8,031 nt of DNA from an uncultured Armatimonadota bacterium (GTDB lineage: Bacteria; Armatimonadota; Fimbriimonadia; Fimbriimonadales; Fimbriimonadaceae), in assembly GCA_946478935.1 (NCBI GenBank), contig CAMLEL010000094.1, forward strand, positions 1 through 8,031, read 5' to 3'. The notes beneath the pieces are model-generated. The model searched no databases and was not told where the DNA came from. It saw nothing but the letters and a program-made list of their open reading frames with translations. This document shows positions 1 to 6,963 of the stretch, piece after piece. A program made the translations under genes and the position numbers. Numbering within the stretch: position 1 is the first letter of the stretch; each line of letters begins with the position of its first letter.

Positions 1-363
1 GGCAATCGCGGGCGGAGAGGGAACACCGGCATTCAAAAGGGCGTTTCTCTGGGCCAATTTGTCCTGGATGGTTGACAAACAGTCGATTCCGGGCAGTAGT
101 TTATGGAGATCGAAATTGGCGGCGCGAATCGCCTCGCCAGGGATGAATTCATTTTCCAGAGTCAGCCTGCGCGATTGGGAAGCAAGCATGCCGATCATTT
201 CGGGATCATCCAGACGGCCCACCATGGCATCGGCGACCCCGGCGGCTGGCGAATCCGCAGTTGGATCCAGGGAGATGCATCGCAAACCCATCCGCTGGGC
301 CGCCTGGATCGACATTCTTGCAAGTTGCCCTCCACCGAGAAAACCGATATCGTAGTCTGCCAT
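1..363 (-). CDS. purK: N5-carboxyaminoimidazole ribonucleotide synthase (PurK), N-terminal part
   Basis: PurK is a cytoplasmic ATP-grasp enzyme of purine synthesis. It joins bicarbonate to 5-aminoimidazole ribonucleotide using ATP, giving the N5-carboxy product that PurE rearranges. The 121 visible residues form the pre-ATP-grasp domain. Family features seen are a nucleotide-fold loop IGFLGGGQLARM near residues 6-17, LDPTADSPAAGVADA near 33-47, TLENEFIP near 67-74 (family T-x-E-x-E-x-I-P), and the segment IQDKLAQRNALLNAGVPSPP near 98-117, which leads into the ATP-grasp domain. Full PurK proteins are roughly 360-400 residues, so about two thirds lies beyond the left edge. The ATG at 363 puts the glycine loop where the family has it. 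The gene lies 7 bp downstream of a glycosyltransferase on the same strand and is probably co-transcribed with it. No Shine-Dalgarno sequence precedes the ATG. No purE is visible beside it. Confidence 0.93.
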   Translation of the reverse strand, partial: MADYDIGFLGGGQLARMSIQAAQRMGLRCISLDPTADSPAAGVADAMVGRLDDPEMIGMLASQSRRLTLENEFIPGEAIRAANFDLHKLLPGIDCLSTIQDKLAQRNALLNAGVPSPPAIA

Positions 364-370
364 TTGGGGT

Positions 371-1327
371 CTAAGTTGTACCGCGAGTTCCGAAATAGTA
401 TTGGCTCAGGCGACGCCGATACTCGTCGCCGTACAATCGTTCGACGGTGGCCCGAGCGTTGGCGCCGATTTGCTTTCGCAGGTCAGAGTTGTCCCTCAAC
501 TGCTCGATCGCAGCGACGAATTCTGGGGTCGTTTTGGCGAAGATGGAATCGACACCATCTTCGAGGAACTCGGCATACCCATGCCGGGGTTCCACAATCA
601 CGGGAAGCGATGCGGCCATCCCTTCAAACACGACTCGTCCATAGGCCTCGGTCCAAGCGGGATCCGTGCGATAGACAAAGCATCCCAAGCTAGCCAAGAA
701 AGCGTTTGCAGGAACGGAATTCTCCGGAAGAATCTCGATATAGGGACCGAGGTCGCCCAATACGGTTCCGCCCATGATGCGACTCGGAATGCCCATGTCC
801 GCCAATTGCATATAGAGCCGGGGATCTTCTGAATGATGTTTTTCATGAACATCCCGGCTTAGACGGCCGACGACGAATTCCGCTTGAGGATTGGGGCTGT
901 GAAACTGGGCGAGGTCAATCGGGGACGGCTCGATCCTTCCGGGCAGGTCGGGGGTCAATTGAGCTATCGAGCTGCTGGCATAGACGACCTCAATAACTCG
1001 ACCCGCGGCTGACTGAAGGGCCGCGTTGACTTGACGCAGGCGCTCGGGCTGCGGCAGGTTTTGCACAAGGATGACTCGCTGGAAATTGGCTGCCTTGATC
1101 CAAGGGCCAATCGAGAAATAGGAGCCGACAAACACGCCGATGCCACTCCGCGGGAACCGTGACGGGGCGATCCGCTGGATTGGCACGCTGCCCAGAAAGG
1201 CTGGATTGGGCTCTTCTTCCGACCAGATCTGCACATCGCCATCGGCGGCAAGAATCTCGAACAGATCCATCGTCCGATGTTCGCTCCCGCCCGCGGGGTT
1301 TCGCATGGGATTGATCAGATGAACCAT
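371..1327 (-). CDS. GT4-type glycosyltransferase, downstream copy of a tandem pair
   Basis: This 318-residue protein looks like a GT-B fold, retaining glycosyltransferase of the GT4 class, which would transfer a sugar from an activated donor to a surface glycan or small molecule. The C-terminal domain carries the EX7E signature (E227 and E235 in EAYGRVVFE), followed by a conserved small-residue and LPVIV stretch. The donor-domain opening GRLSRDVHEKHH is at 154-165 and RIMGGT at 183-188. The N-terminal block has VHLINPM and a GG-E element (residues 13-16). It is somewhat short for GT4, with a reduced N-terminal domain, and has no signal peptide or membrane segment. It is clearly paralogous to the gene just upstream: 33 of the first 55 aligned residues match by hand count. 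The ATG at 1327 is preceded only by a weak GGA six bases upstream. Donor and acceptor cannot be told from sequence. It is 17 bp from its paralogue and 7 bp from purK, so it is likely in one transcript with both. Confidence 0.85.
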   Translation of the reverse strand: MVHLINPMRNPAGGSEHRTMDLFEILAADGDVQIWSEEEPNPAFLGSVPIQRIAPSRFPRSGIGVFVGSYFSIGPWIKAANFQRVILVQNLPQPERLRQVNAALQSAAGRVIEVVYASSSIAQLTPDLPGRIEPSPIDLAQFHSPNPQAEFVVGRLSRDVHEKHHSEDPRLYMQLADMGIPSRIMGGTVLGDLGPYIEILPENSVPANAFLASLGCFVYRTDPAWTEAYGRVVFEGMAASLPVIVEPRHGYAEFLEDGVDSIFAKTTPEFVAAIEQLRDNSDLRKQIGANARATVERLYGDEYRRRLSQYYFGTRGTT

Positions 1328-1344
1328 GGTGAATCCAAGGCTGA

Positions 1345-2301
1345 TTATGCGCCGAGATAGAACTGCCGGATCTCGGCATGGAATTCTGGGCCAAAAAGTC
1401 GTTCTGCCTTTTCGCGAGCGGCCAAGCTCATTGAACGTCGGAGTTCGAGATCGTCTCGGATTCTCAGTATCGCCACTTCCGCTTCGTTCGTAGAGTTGAA
1501 CAGCAGTGAGTCTGAATTGGCGGTGAGCCGGTCGACGTAGCCTTGGCGACGCTCGGCAATGATCGGAAGTCCGCAGGCAAGGGCCTCAAAGTTGACCCGC
1601 CCAAAGGTCTCAAACCACGAAGGATGGGTCCGGAAATAGAACGCGTCCAGGCTGGATAGGAACTCCGGTACCGGCATCGCGCCCTGGGGCAACAGGTCGA
1701 TGAGTTCGTGTTTCAGGTCCAGGCAGGTTCCGCCCATTATGCGAACGCGAACACCCAGGTCTGCAAGTCGAAGATACAGATCGGGATCATCAGGATGATG
1801 CTTCTCCGGCACGTCACGACTCACGCGACCAATCGTGAAGCGCCCATCAACTTTGGGCTTGGGCGTGAATCGGCGAATATCGATGGGAGAATCTTGTACC
1901 TGGCCGGGAATCTCAGGAGTTGATGTCTTCAATGCTTCACATGCGAAAAGGACCTCGGGATCGGGAAGGTTCGCCTTTACAAGGTTGCCGTAGAACTCAC
2001 GTAGACATCGCGGCTGATCCAGGTTATGGATCAGGATGATGCGCTCTGCCTCAGACTGGTGGACCCAAGCGCCGGTGAAGAAAAAGGTCCCGACGAACAC
2101 CAGCGTTCCTCGCTTGGGGAAGTCCAGCGGAGGGGCAATTCTTTGGATGGGAGCCCGTCCGAGGTAGTAGGGATGTGGCTTCTCCTCAGACCATAGGCGG
2201 ACCTCAGCATGCTCGCCAAGGATTTCGAACAAGGAAAGATACCGCTGCTCCGTTCCGCCCCAAGGATTAGCCATCGGGCTAATCAAATGCACAACACTCA
2301 A
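1345..2301 (-). CDS. GT4-type glycosyltransferase, upstream copy of a tandem pair
   Basis: This is the first gene of the leftward run and a paralogue of the next gene, also 318 residues with the same architecture. It has VHLISPM near residues 4-10, WGGTEQR at 14-20, a donor-domain opening GRVSRDVPEKHH at 158-169, RIMGGT at 187-192, and the GT4 EX7E signature at E231 and E239 in ETFGRVNFE, followed by an acidic-basic loop after LPII. It is predicted to be a soluble, cytoplasmic retaining glycosyltransferase with unknown substrate. The start is uncertain. The longest frame opens with TTG at 2301; a GTG at 2292 (fourth codon) would also work. The paralogue begins with ATG directly before VHL, which fits either choice within three codons. 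No Shine-Dalgarno sequence precedes either. It diverges from the nanE-nanK fusion across a very short shared control region. Confidence 0.85.
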   Translation of the reverse strand: MSVVHLISPMANPWGGTEQRYLSLFEILGEHAEVRLWSEEKPHPYYLGRAPIQRIAPPLDFPKRGTLVFVGTFFFTGAWVHQSEAERIILIHNLDQPRCLREFYGNLVKANLPDPEVLFACEALKTSTPEIPGQVQDSPIDIRRFTPKPKVDGRFTIGRVSRDVPEKHHPDDPDLYLRLADLGVRVRIMGGTCLDLKHELIDLLPQGAMPVPEFLSSLDAFYFRTHPSWFETFGRVNFEALACGLPIIAERRQGYVDRLTANSDSLLFNSTNEAEVAILRIRDDLELRRSMSLAAREKAERLFGPEFHAEIRQFYLGA

Positions 2302-2303
2302 AA

Positions 2304-2329
2304 CGAGTTTGATTATGAGCGTAAACTCG
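2304..2329. repeat. Perfect 7-bp inverted repeat (candidate operator)
   Basis: CGAGTTT at 2304-2310 and AAACTCG at 2323-2329 are exact reverse complements separated by 12 bp, so arm centres are 19 bp apart, close to two helical turns. The structure fills nearly the whole divergent intergenic region and brackets the minus-strand -10-like hexamer. This spacing suits a dimeric DNA-binding regulator. No regulator gene is present in the window, and AAACTCG also occurs inside the nanE-nanK coding sequence, so function is only inferred. Confidence 0.4.
2322..2327 (+). promoter_or_regulatory. Possible -10 element for a leaderless nanE-nanK transcript
   Basis: TAAACT fits the loose TANNNT -10 pattern and ends six bases before the GTG start of the fusion gene. 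That is where a -10 box sits when transcription begins at or next to the start codon. The same hexamer, within a shared GTAAACTC word, precedes glyS. No matching -35 was seen. The element overlaps the right arm of the inverted repeat. Confidence 0.25.
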
Positions 2330-2333
2330 GCCA

Positions 2334-3758
2334 GTGCACGTCGACCTATTCTTGGATTTGTTAAGGCAATGTCCTCTTATCGCCTCCGTTCAGGCAAGCC
2401 CGAATTCGGCGGTCGACCATCCAGAAACGCTTCTGCAGTTGGCAAGGGCGTCGTTGGATCAGGGTGTGAAAGTTCTGCGGCTTCAGGGAGTCGCCAACAT
2501 CAAGCGAATCCGAGAAGGCGCCTCTGTCCCGACAATTGGATTGATCAAGGCGAACACCTCTGGAAGCGAGGTGTTTATCACGCCAACGACAAAGGAAATC
2601 GACCTCCTCCTGGATCAAAGGTGCGAAGTGATTGCCTTGGATGGCACGCGCCGATCAAGGCCAGATGGCAGCCAATTGTCGGACCTCATTCAGAGAATCC
2701 ATGATGGGGGCGCTTTGGCGATGGCGGATTGTGATCAAATCGATTCGGCGAGGTACGCCAAGCAATGCGGCGCAGACTTGATTGGAACGACGCTCGCCGG
2801 ATACACGGCCGAAAGTCAGAACCAAGAGGGTCCAGATTTGGAGCTTGTCAGGCAGTTGGCTGAGCTTGGAACTCCGATCATTGCAGAGGGCCGTTATTCG
2901 GAGCGCTGGCAAGTGGAGGCGGCATTGCGCATCGGTGCGGCCGGAGTCGTCGTGGGTGGAGCCCTGAACGATCCCGTCAAGCAAACTCGTGCACTAATGC
3001 CGCTGACGCCAGCAAATACGAACATCGGAGCCGTCGATATCGGAGGGACCTGGCTACGATTCGGAGTCTTTTCACCCGATTGGAAACTCGTTTCGAGCGA
3101 GCGGATTCCGAATCCACCGAATCGCATCGACCGCTTGGAGTGGATTCGCGGGAAGGCGGGCGAGCACGGCGTGCAGCGAATCGGAGTCAGCACGGGGGGA
3201 ATCGTCGACCCCAGGAGCGGAATCTGCTGGAATGCCAAGGAGTATTTGATGCCGGATCAAATTGGAATCGAGTTCTCTGAATCAACCCTGGGCGTTCAGA
3301 CTTTTGCTCATGGCGACGGCCATGCAACAGCGTGGGGGCATTCATGTCTCCCTGAATTCGCGGGTAGGAGGTTGGCGACCTTGGCGCTTGGCACGGGTGT
3401 TGGGTGCGGCTTTGTGGAAGAAGGTCGAATCTGGTCGGGCAGGCGCGGGGAGTACCCACGGATCAATGACCTGGCGATGTCCACGGGGGCTACTTTTGAA
3501 GCCGTTTTGGGCGGGCTGAATCTCTCGACTACTCCGACCGCAGACCAAAAGAGAGTCGCGACCTTGGCATTTGATGAGGCCCTGACGGCCATTCGCAATC
3601 TTTACTTCCCGGATGAAGTTATCGTCGCGGGCTCTGTGGGACTGTCAGATTGGCTGAGACCTCATGTGGAGGCTGCAGGAGCTATTCCAAGCCCTTTTGG
3701 AACGGATGCGGGCCTTTACGGTGCGGCTGCGCTGGCGCTATATCCGCCAGTCAGATAG
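2334..3758 (+). CDS. nanEK: Bifunctional ManNAc-6-phosphate 2-epimerase / ROK-family N-acetylmannosamine kinase (NanE-NanK fusion)
   Basis: This 474-residue fusion should turn N-acetylmannosamine into GlcNAc-6-phosphate: the kinase half makes ManNAc-6-P with ATP, and the epimerase half converts it. Residues about 12-222 are a NanE TIM barrel, with R49 in LRLQGV, K72 in GLIK, D132 in MADC and E185 in IAEGRY matching the known active-site Arg, Lys, Asp and Glu. GTTLAGYT (151-158) is also family-typical. Residues about 230-474 are a ROK kinase: DIGGT (235-239), GVSTGGIVD (284-292), the likely catalytic D328 in HGDGHATAW, GTGVGCG (353-359), and the NanK-like tail AGSVGLSDWL with DAGLYGAA. Oddly, the ROK zinc site is missing: GExGH reads GEYPR, and no cysteine follows C358. 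The start is GTG at 2334; an in-frame stop at 2322 rules out anything longer. There is no Shine-Dalgarno sequence. NanE and NanK functions are known as one chain in other bacteria. The kinase could act on another sugar. Confidence 0.85.
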   Translation: MHVDLFLDLLRQCPLIASVQASPNSAVDHPETLLQLARASLDQGVKVLRLQGVANIKRIREGASVPTIGLIKANTSGSEVFITPTTKEIDLLLDQRCEVIALDGTRRSRPDGSQLSDLIQRIHDGGALAMADCDQIDSARYAKQCGADLIGTTLAGYTAESQNQEGPDLELVRQLAELGTPIIAEGRYSERWQVEAALRIGAAGVVVGGALNDPVKQTRALMPLTPANTNIGAVDIGGTWLRFGVFSPDWKLVSSERIPNPPNRIDRLEWIRGKAGEHGVQRIGVSTGGIVDPRSGICWNAKEYLMPDQIGIEFSESTLGVQTFAHGDGHATAWGHSCLPEFAGRRLATLALGTGVGCGFVEEGRIWSGRRGEYPRINDLAMSTGATFEAVLGGLNLSTTPTADQKRVATLAFDEALTAIRNLYFPDEVIVAGSVGLSDWLRPHVEAAGAIPSPFGTDAGLYGAAALALYPPVR

Positions 3759-3772
3759 GGAACTCACACGAG

Positions 3773-3778
3773 TAAACT
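3773..3778 (+). promoter_or_regulatory. Possible -10 element for glyS
   Basis: The 29-bp gap between the fusion gene and glyS contains TAAACT, inside the word GTAAACTC (3772-3779), ending nine bases before the glyS ATG. GTAAACTC also lies five bases before the upstream gene's start. It also forms a small GAGT-AA-ACTC inverted repeat at 3770-3779. It could be a near-leaderless promoter giving glyS its own transcript, or chance; no -35 box was recognised. Confidence 0.22.
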
Positions 3779-3787
3779 CTCCATCCT

Positions 3788-5905
3788 ATGCCAGAGCTAC
3801 TGCTCGAACTTGGATGCGAGGAACTTCCTGCCTCGTTTGTGGAAAGGGCCTTTACCGATCTCAAAGACAAGATCGTGCAGCAACTGGGCGCCGCGAAGAT
3901 CCTTGAGGAAGGTTGGAAGGCTACCGCAATGGGCACGCCACGCAGATTGATCGTATCGGTGTCCGGAATCATCGAGAAACAGCCTGAGGAAGTAAAGGAA
4001 ATGCGGGGGCCCGCACTTCAGGCCGCATTCGATGCCGACGGGAATCCGACCAAAGCGTTGGAGGGGTTCTGCCGAAGTAATGGGTTCGAACCGAGCGAGT
4101 TGCGGCGCGATTCGAAATACGTTTGGGCGGAGAAGAGGGTTGAAGGACGAAGCGCACAGGAAGTGCTCTCGGACCTTCTGCCGCAGGCTATTCGAGGATT
4201 GACCTTTGAGAAGACCATGCGGTGGGGTTCCTCGCGGATGCGGTTTGCGCGTCCAATCCGCTGGATTCTGGCGACGGTAGGCGGTGAGGTCGTTCCTTTC
4301 GCGGTCGAGAATGTGGAGTCCCGGTCATTCTCTCTCGGCCATCGATTCTATTCGCCAGAGCCATTTGAAGCCAAGACTCTCGCCCAACTGGTGCAAGGGT
4401 TAAGAGAGCGCCAGGTGGAGCCTGATCCAGAGGTTCGGCTGGAACTTATTCGCAACTCGGCAAAGAAGGTGGCGAATGGTGAACCGCTGTTGACCGAGTC
4501 GCTGCTCGATGAAAATGTTTACCTGACGGAATGGCCAACGGCAGTCCAAGGCGAGTTCAAACCTGAGTTCTTGGAACTACCAAGACCGGTGCTTATCACC
4601 GCGATGGCCAAGCATGAAAAAATGTTTCCCGTCCAGGGCTCCGATGGAAAATTGACGAATCGATTTGTATTCATCCGGAACTCTGGCGAAGACGATACCG
4701 TGCGAATCGGCAACGAATGGGTGTTGAATGCCCGGTTCAACGACGCCCGTTTCTTCTACTCGGAAGATCGGAAGAAGTCGATGGAAGACTTCCTGGAACG
4801 GACGTCCACGATCGTGTTTCAGGAAAAGCTGGGCAATGTTCGACAGCGAGCCGAACGACTCAGCAAGCTGGCCGAGCGCATTGGAGTCGTGACCGGGGGT
4901 GATAAGGAGGAACAAGTGCTCGCCCGCACCGCCGGACTCTATTGCAAGGCAGATCTTGCCACAGGGCTGGTTAGCGAGCTTCCTGCCCTTCAGGGCATCA
5001 TCGGAAGTGAATATGCCCGTCGGGAAGGGATGCTCGAGGATGTTGCCTGGGCGATTGCCTCGCACTACGACCTTGGCAGAAACCAGAACATCAATTCTGG
5101 GTGCGCCAAGACCGCCGTTCGCGTGACGATGGCCGACCAGATCGACAAGCTTGCCGGCTATTTAGGTTTGGGCTTGGAACCGTCTGGTTCCAGCGATCCA
5201 TTTGGATTGAGACGGGCGGCGACGATTTTGATCGAGGCGGCGATGATGTGGACCAAGCCCATTCCGTCCTATTCAGAGCTCCTCTCGTACGCAATATCAC
5301 TTTATCGTGAGCAGGGAGTCGAGTTGGACGAGCAAGTCGCGCTGAAGGCGCTGGCCAGCGTGTTTGCTTCGCGCTATGAGTCGCTGCTGCCGAATGTCCG
5401 GCATGACATTTTAGATGCGGCGCTGCTGGACCGCAAGCAAGATGAGCACGCCATGCCGCGAAGGATTCGGATGCGAATCAAGAGCCTGGAGTCCCTGGCG
5501 CGGGAGGAGCGATTCGTTCAGGCGGCGACGCGACCCCTCAACATTGTCGCTGCCGCCCGGAAGAAGGAAGCTGACTTTGCGGAAGAGGAACCTCTGCAGA
5601 AGATCGATGCCGACCATCTTCAATCGGAATCCGGCTTCTCTCTGTTACAGGCCCTGAAGGTCCGTGACAGCGAAGTACGCAAGGCGGTTGAAGATGAACG
5701 GTATGAGGACGTTGTGACCCTTTCGCGGGCTTTAGAGAAACCGATTAACGAGTTCTTTGACAGCACCATGGTCATGGCAGAAGAGGATCAAGTCCGGTAT
5801 GCCAGATTGACTTTGATGCACGCTTGTGCAGAGCAATTGCTGGCGGCGGGCGACTTCTCAAAGCTAGTTTTCTCAGGTGCAGAGGAACCTGCCGAATCTT
5901 CCTGA
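3788..5905 (+). CDS. glyS: Glycyl-tRNA synthetase beta subunit
   Basis: GlyS is the large tRNA-binding subunit of the alpha2-beta2 bacterial glycyl-tRNA synthetase; the GlyQ alpha subunit makes the glycyl-adenylate. The 705-residue protein is full length (E. coli GlyS is 689). Family landmarks in order: PELLLELGCEELPA at 2-15, GTPRRL at 49-54, GPALQAAFDADGNPTKALEGF at about 74-94, MRWGSSRMRFARPIRWIL at about 140-157, KHEKMFPVQ near 275, NARFNDARFFYSEDRKKS near 315, VFQEKLG near 342, KADLATGLVSELPALQGI near 392, DPFGLRRAA near 470, and a C-terminal DALR-like anticodon-binding segment ending in ARLTLMHAC and GDFSKLV. The ATG at 3788 opens the family-standard N-terminus, so the start is firm although there is no Shine-Dalgarno sequence. 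Most bacteria have glyQ directly upstream; here that place is taken by the nanE-nanK fusion. The stop overlaps the next start. Confidence 0.96.
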   Translation: MPELLLELGCEELPASFVERAFTDLKDKIVQQLGAAKILEEGWKATAMGTPRRLIVSVSGIIEKQPEEVKEMRGPALQAAFDADGNPTKALEGFCRSNGFEPSELRRDSKYVWAEKRVEGRSAQEVLSDLLPQAIRGLTFEKTMRWGSSRMRFARPIRWILATVGGEVVPFAVENVESRSFSLGHRFYSPEPFEAKTLAQLVQGLRERQVEPDPEVRLELIRNSAKKVANGEPLLTESLLDENVYLTEWPTAVQGEFKPEFLELPRPVLITAMAKHEKMFPVQGSDGKLTNRFVFIRNSGEDDTVRIGNEWVLNARFNDARFFYSEDRKKSMEDFLERTSTIVFQEKLGNVRQRAERLSKLAERIGVVTGGDKEEQVLARTAGLYCKADLATGLVSELPALQGIIGSEYARREGMLEDVAWAIASHYDLGRNQNINSGCAKTAVRVTMADQIDKLAGYLGLGLEPSGSSDPFGLRRAATILIEAAMMWTKPIPSYSELLSYAISLYREQGVELDEQVALKALASVFASRYESLLPNVRHDILDAALLDRKQDEHAMPRRIRMRIKSLESLAREERFVQAATRPLNIVAAARKKEADFAEEEPLQKIDADHLQSESGFSLLQALKVRDSEVRKAVEDERYEDVVTLSRALEKPINEFFDSTMVMAEEDQVRYARLTLMHACAEQLLAAGDFSKLVFSGAEEPAESS

Positions 5906-6963
5906 TGGATGGTTTCCTGCAGCGTGCGATCCAATACCTGCATGAGTCAGTCCGGCCAAAAGCGGAAGAGATCGACCAGTCGGTAGATGCCTTAAGGGAA
6001 GCGTTAGACGGATTGTGTGAACGCCAATTGATGGCAATGAAGCGACCCGTCGCCTACGGAGGACCTGCCATGTCGGAGCCCGATTTCCGGCACTTTCAAG
6101 AGGAAGTCGCCCGGGCCTCTGGATCGTTGGCCTTCTTACAGACCCAGCACCAGAGCGCAACCTCAATGTTGGCGAAATCCGATAATGAAGCTCTCAAAGC
6201 GGAGTACCTCCCCAAAATGGCTGACGGACAGCGACTTGTGGGCATTGGGTTCAGTCAGCTGAGACGGCCCGGCGAGCCGATCATGCGGGCCACGCCCGTG
6301 CAAAACGGATTCATCCTCAATGGCCAAGTGCCGTGGATCACGGGTTGGAGCCTTTTTCCGGAATTCATGGTGGGCGCGACGTTGCCTTCAGGCGAGGCCG
6401 TCTTTGCCATCGTTCCGTTTACAGAAGTTGTGGAGATCGAGTTTTCGGAACCGATGAAGCTGGCGGCAATGGAAACGGCGATGACAGTTAGCGGCACCTT
6501 TCGCAATTGGTTGGTGAGTGAGGGTCAGGTCGTGTTTATCAAGCCGGTCGACTGGATCAAAAACAATGACATGATCAACATCGCGCTCCAGGGTCACTTC
6601 GCGATTGGCTGTGCTTGGGCGGGATTAGACGTGCTCGGCGCGGCGGCAGACAGGCGCGGGCTCGGTTTCTTGAAGGATGCCCACACAAGTCTGACCACCG
6701 AACTCGAGGATTGTCGAGCGACAACGGAAGAAGCACAAAGAGGCGTGGAGGAGTCAACAACTGAGGCGAGACTTTCGGTCCGAGCCTGGGCGATCGACCT
6801 TGCCGTTCGATGCGCTCATGCGGCGGTTACGGCATCGAGCGGGGCGGCGAACTCATTGCGCCATCCGGCTCAACGAATCTACAGAGAAGCGCTGGTCTAT
6901 ACGGTCAGCGCACAAACGACTCCGATCATGGAAGCAACCCTGGCTCGACTGACCAGGCGCTAA
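5905..6963 (+). CDS. Acyl-CoA dehydrogenase-like flavoprotein, probably non-canonical
   Basis: This 352-residue protein has the acyl-CoA dehydrogenase fold. There is an N-terminal helical region with YGG near 51-53, then QTQHQSAT near 79-86, EYLPKMADGQ at 100-109 (family YLP-x-L-A-x-G), a beta-domain stretch FILNGQVPWITG at 136-147 (family LNG-x-K-x-WIT-x), and a C-terminal helix pair ending RIYREALVYTVSAQTTPI. The family would oxidise acyl-CoA thioesters using FAD. At the position of the usual YEGT catalytic glutamate it has SAQT (A336), and the alternative helix-G glutamate of the isovaleryl-CoA type is not evident. The TEP-x-xGS substrate loop is also altered, to SQLRRPGEP. It may be a relative using another mechanism, or catalytically dead. 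ATG at 5905 overlaps the glyS TGA as TGATG, which suggests translational coupling. A longer frame from 5824 would add 27 residues with no family similarity and was not used. It is slightly short for the family. Confidence 0.75.
   Translation: MDGFLQRAIQYLHESVRPKAEEIDQSVDALREALDGLCERQLMAMKRPVAYGGPAMSEPDFRHFQEEVARASGSLAFLQTQHQSATSMLAKSDNEALKAEYLPKMADGQRLVGIGFSQLRRPGEPIMRATPVQNGFILNGQVPWITGWSLFPEFMVGATLPSGEAVFAIVPFTEVVEIEFSEPMKLAAMETAMTVSGTFRNWLVSEGQVVFIKPVDWIKNNDMINIALQGHFAIGCAWAGLDVLGAAADRRGLGFLKDAHTSLTTELEDCRATTEEAQRGVEESTTEARLSVRAWAIDLAVRCAHAAVTASSGAANSLRHPAQRIYREALVYTVSAQTTPIMEATLARLTRR

Larger units (their letters stand above)
2302..2333. promoter_or_regulatory. Divergent intergenic control region
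   Basis: Only 32 bp separate the TTG start of the leftward glycosyltransferase and the GTG start of the rightward nanE-nanK fusion (41 bp if the GTG at 2292 is used). Both transcripts must therefore start here or inside the opposite gene. The segment is more AT-rich than its flanks. It holds CATAAT read on the minus strand (2317-2312, five of six matches to TATAAT), and the plus-strand hexamers GATTAT (2311-2316) and TAAACT (2322-2327). No convincing -35 box was found for either direction. Promoter assignment is inference from position and hexamer similarity. Confidence 0.45.

Noticed and set aside
103..693. 196-codon open frame on the plus strand
   Set aside because: It lies antisense to purK and the glycosyltransferase, both with clear family motifs, and its arginine- and serine-rich product has no recognisable features.
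2309..2704. Plus-strand frame with an ATG at 2315 overlapping the start of the fusion gene
   Set aside because: It is out of frame with NanE and has no family similarity; the NanE frame from GTG at 2334 is clearly the coding one.
3084..3097. AAACTCG followed by TTT and CGAG, resembling the operator arms
   Set aside because: It is inside the kinase coding region of the fusion and explained by codons; it mainly shows that this word is not unique to the intergenic region.
3759..3787. T-box or other leader regulating glyS
   Set aside because: Only 29 bp are available, too short for a T-box, and no T-box sequence is seen.
4577..5065. 162-codon open frame antisense to glyS
   Set aside because: It is fully inside glyS with no recognisable protein features; it is a shadow of the real gene.
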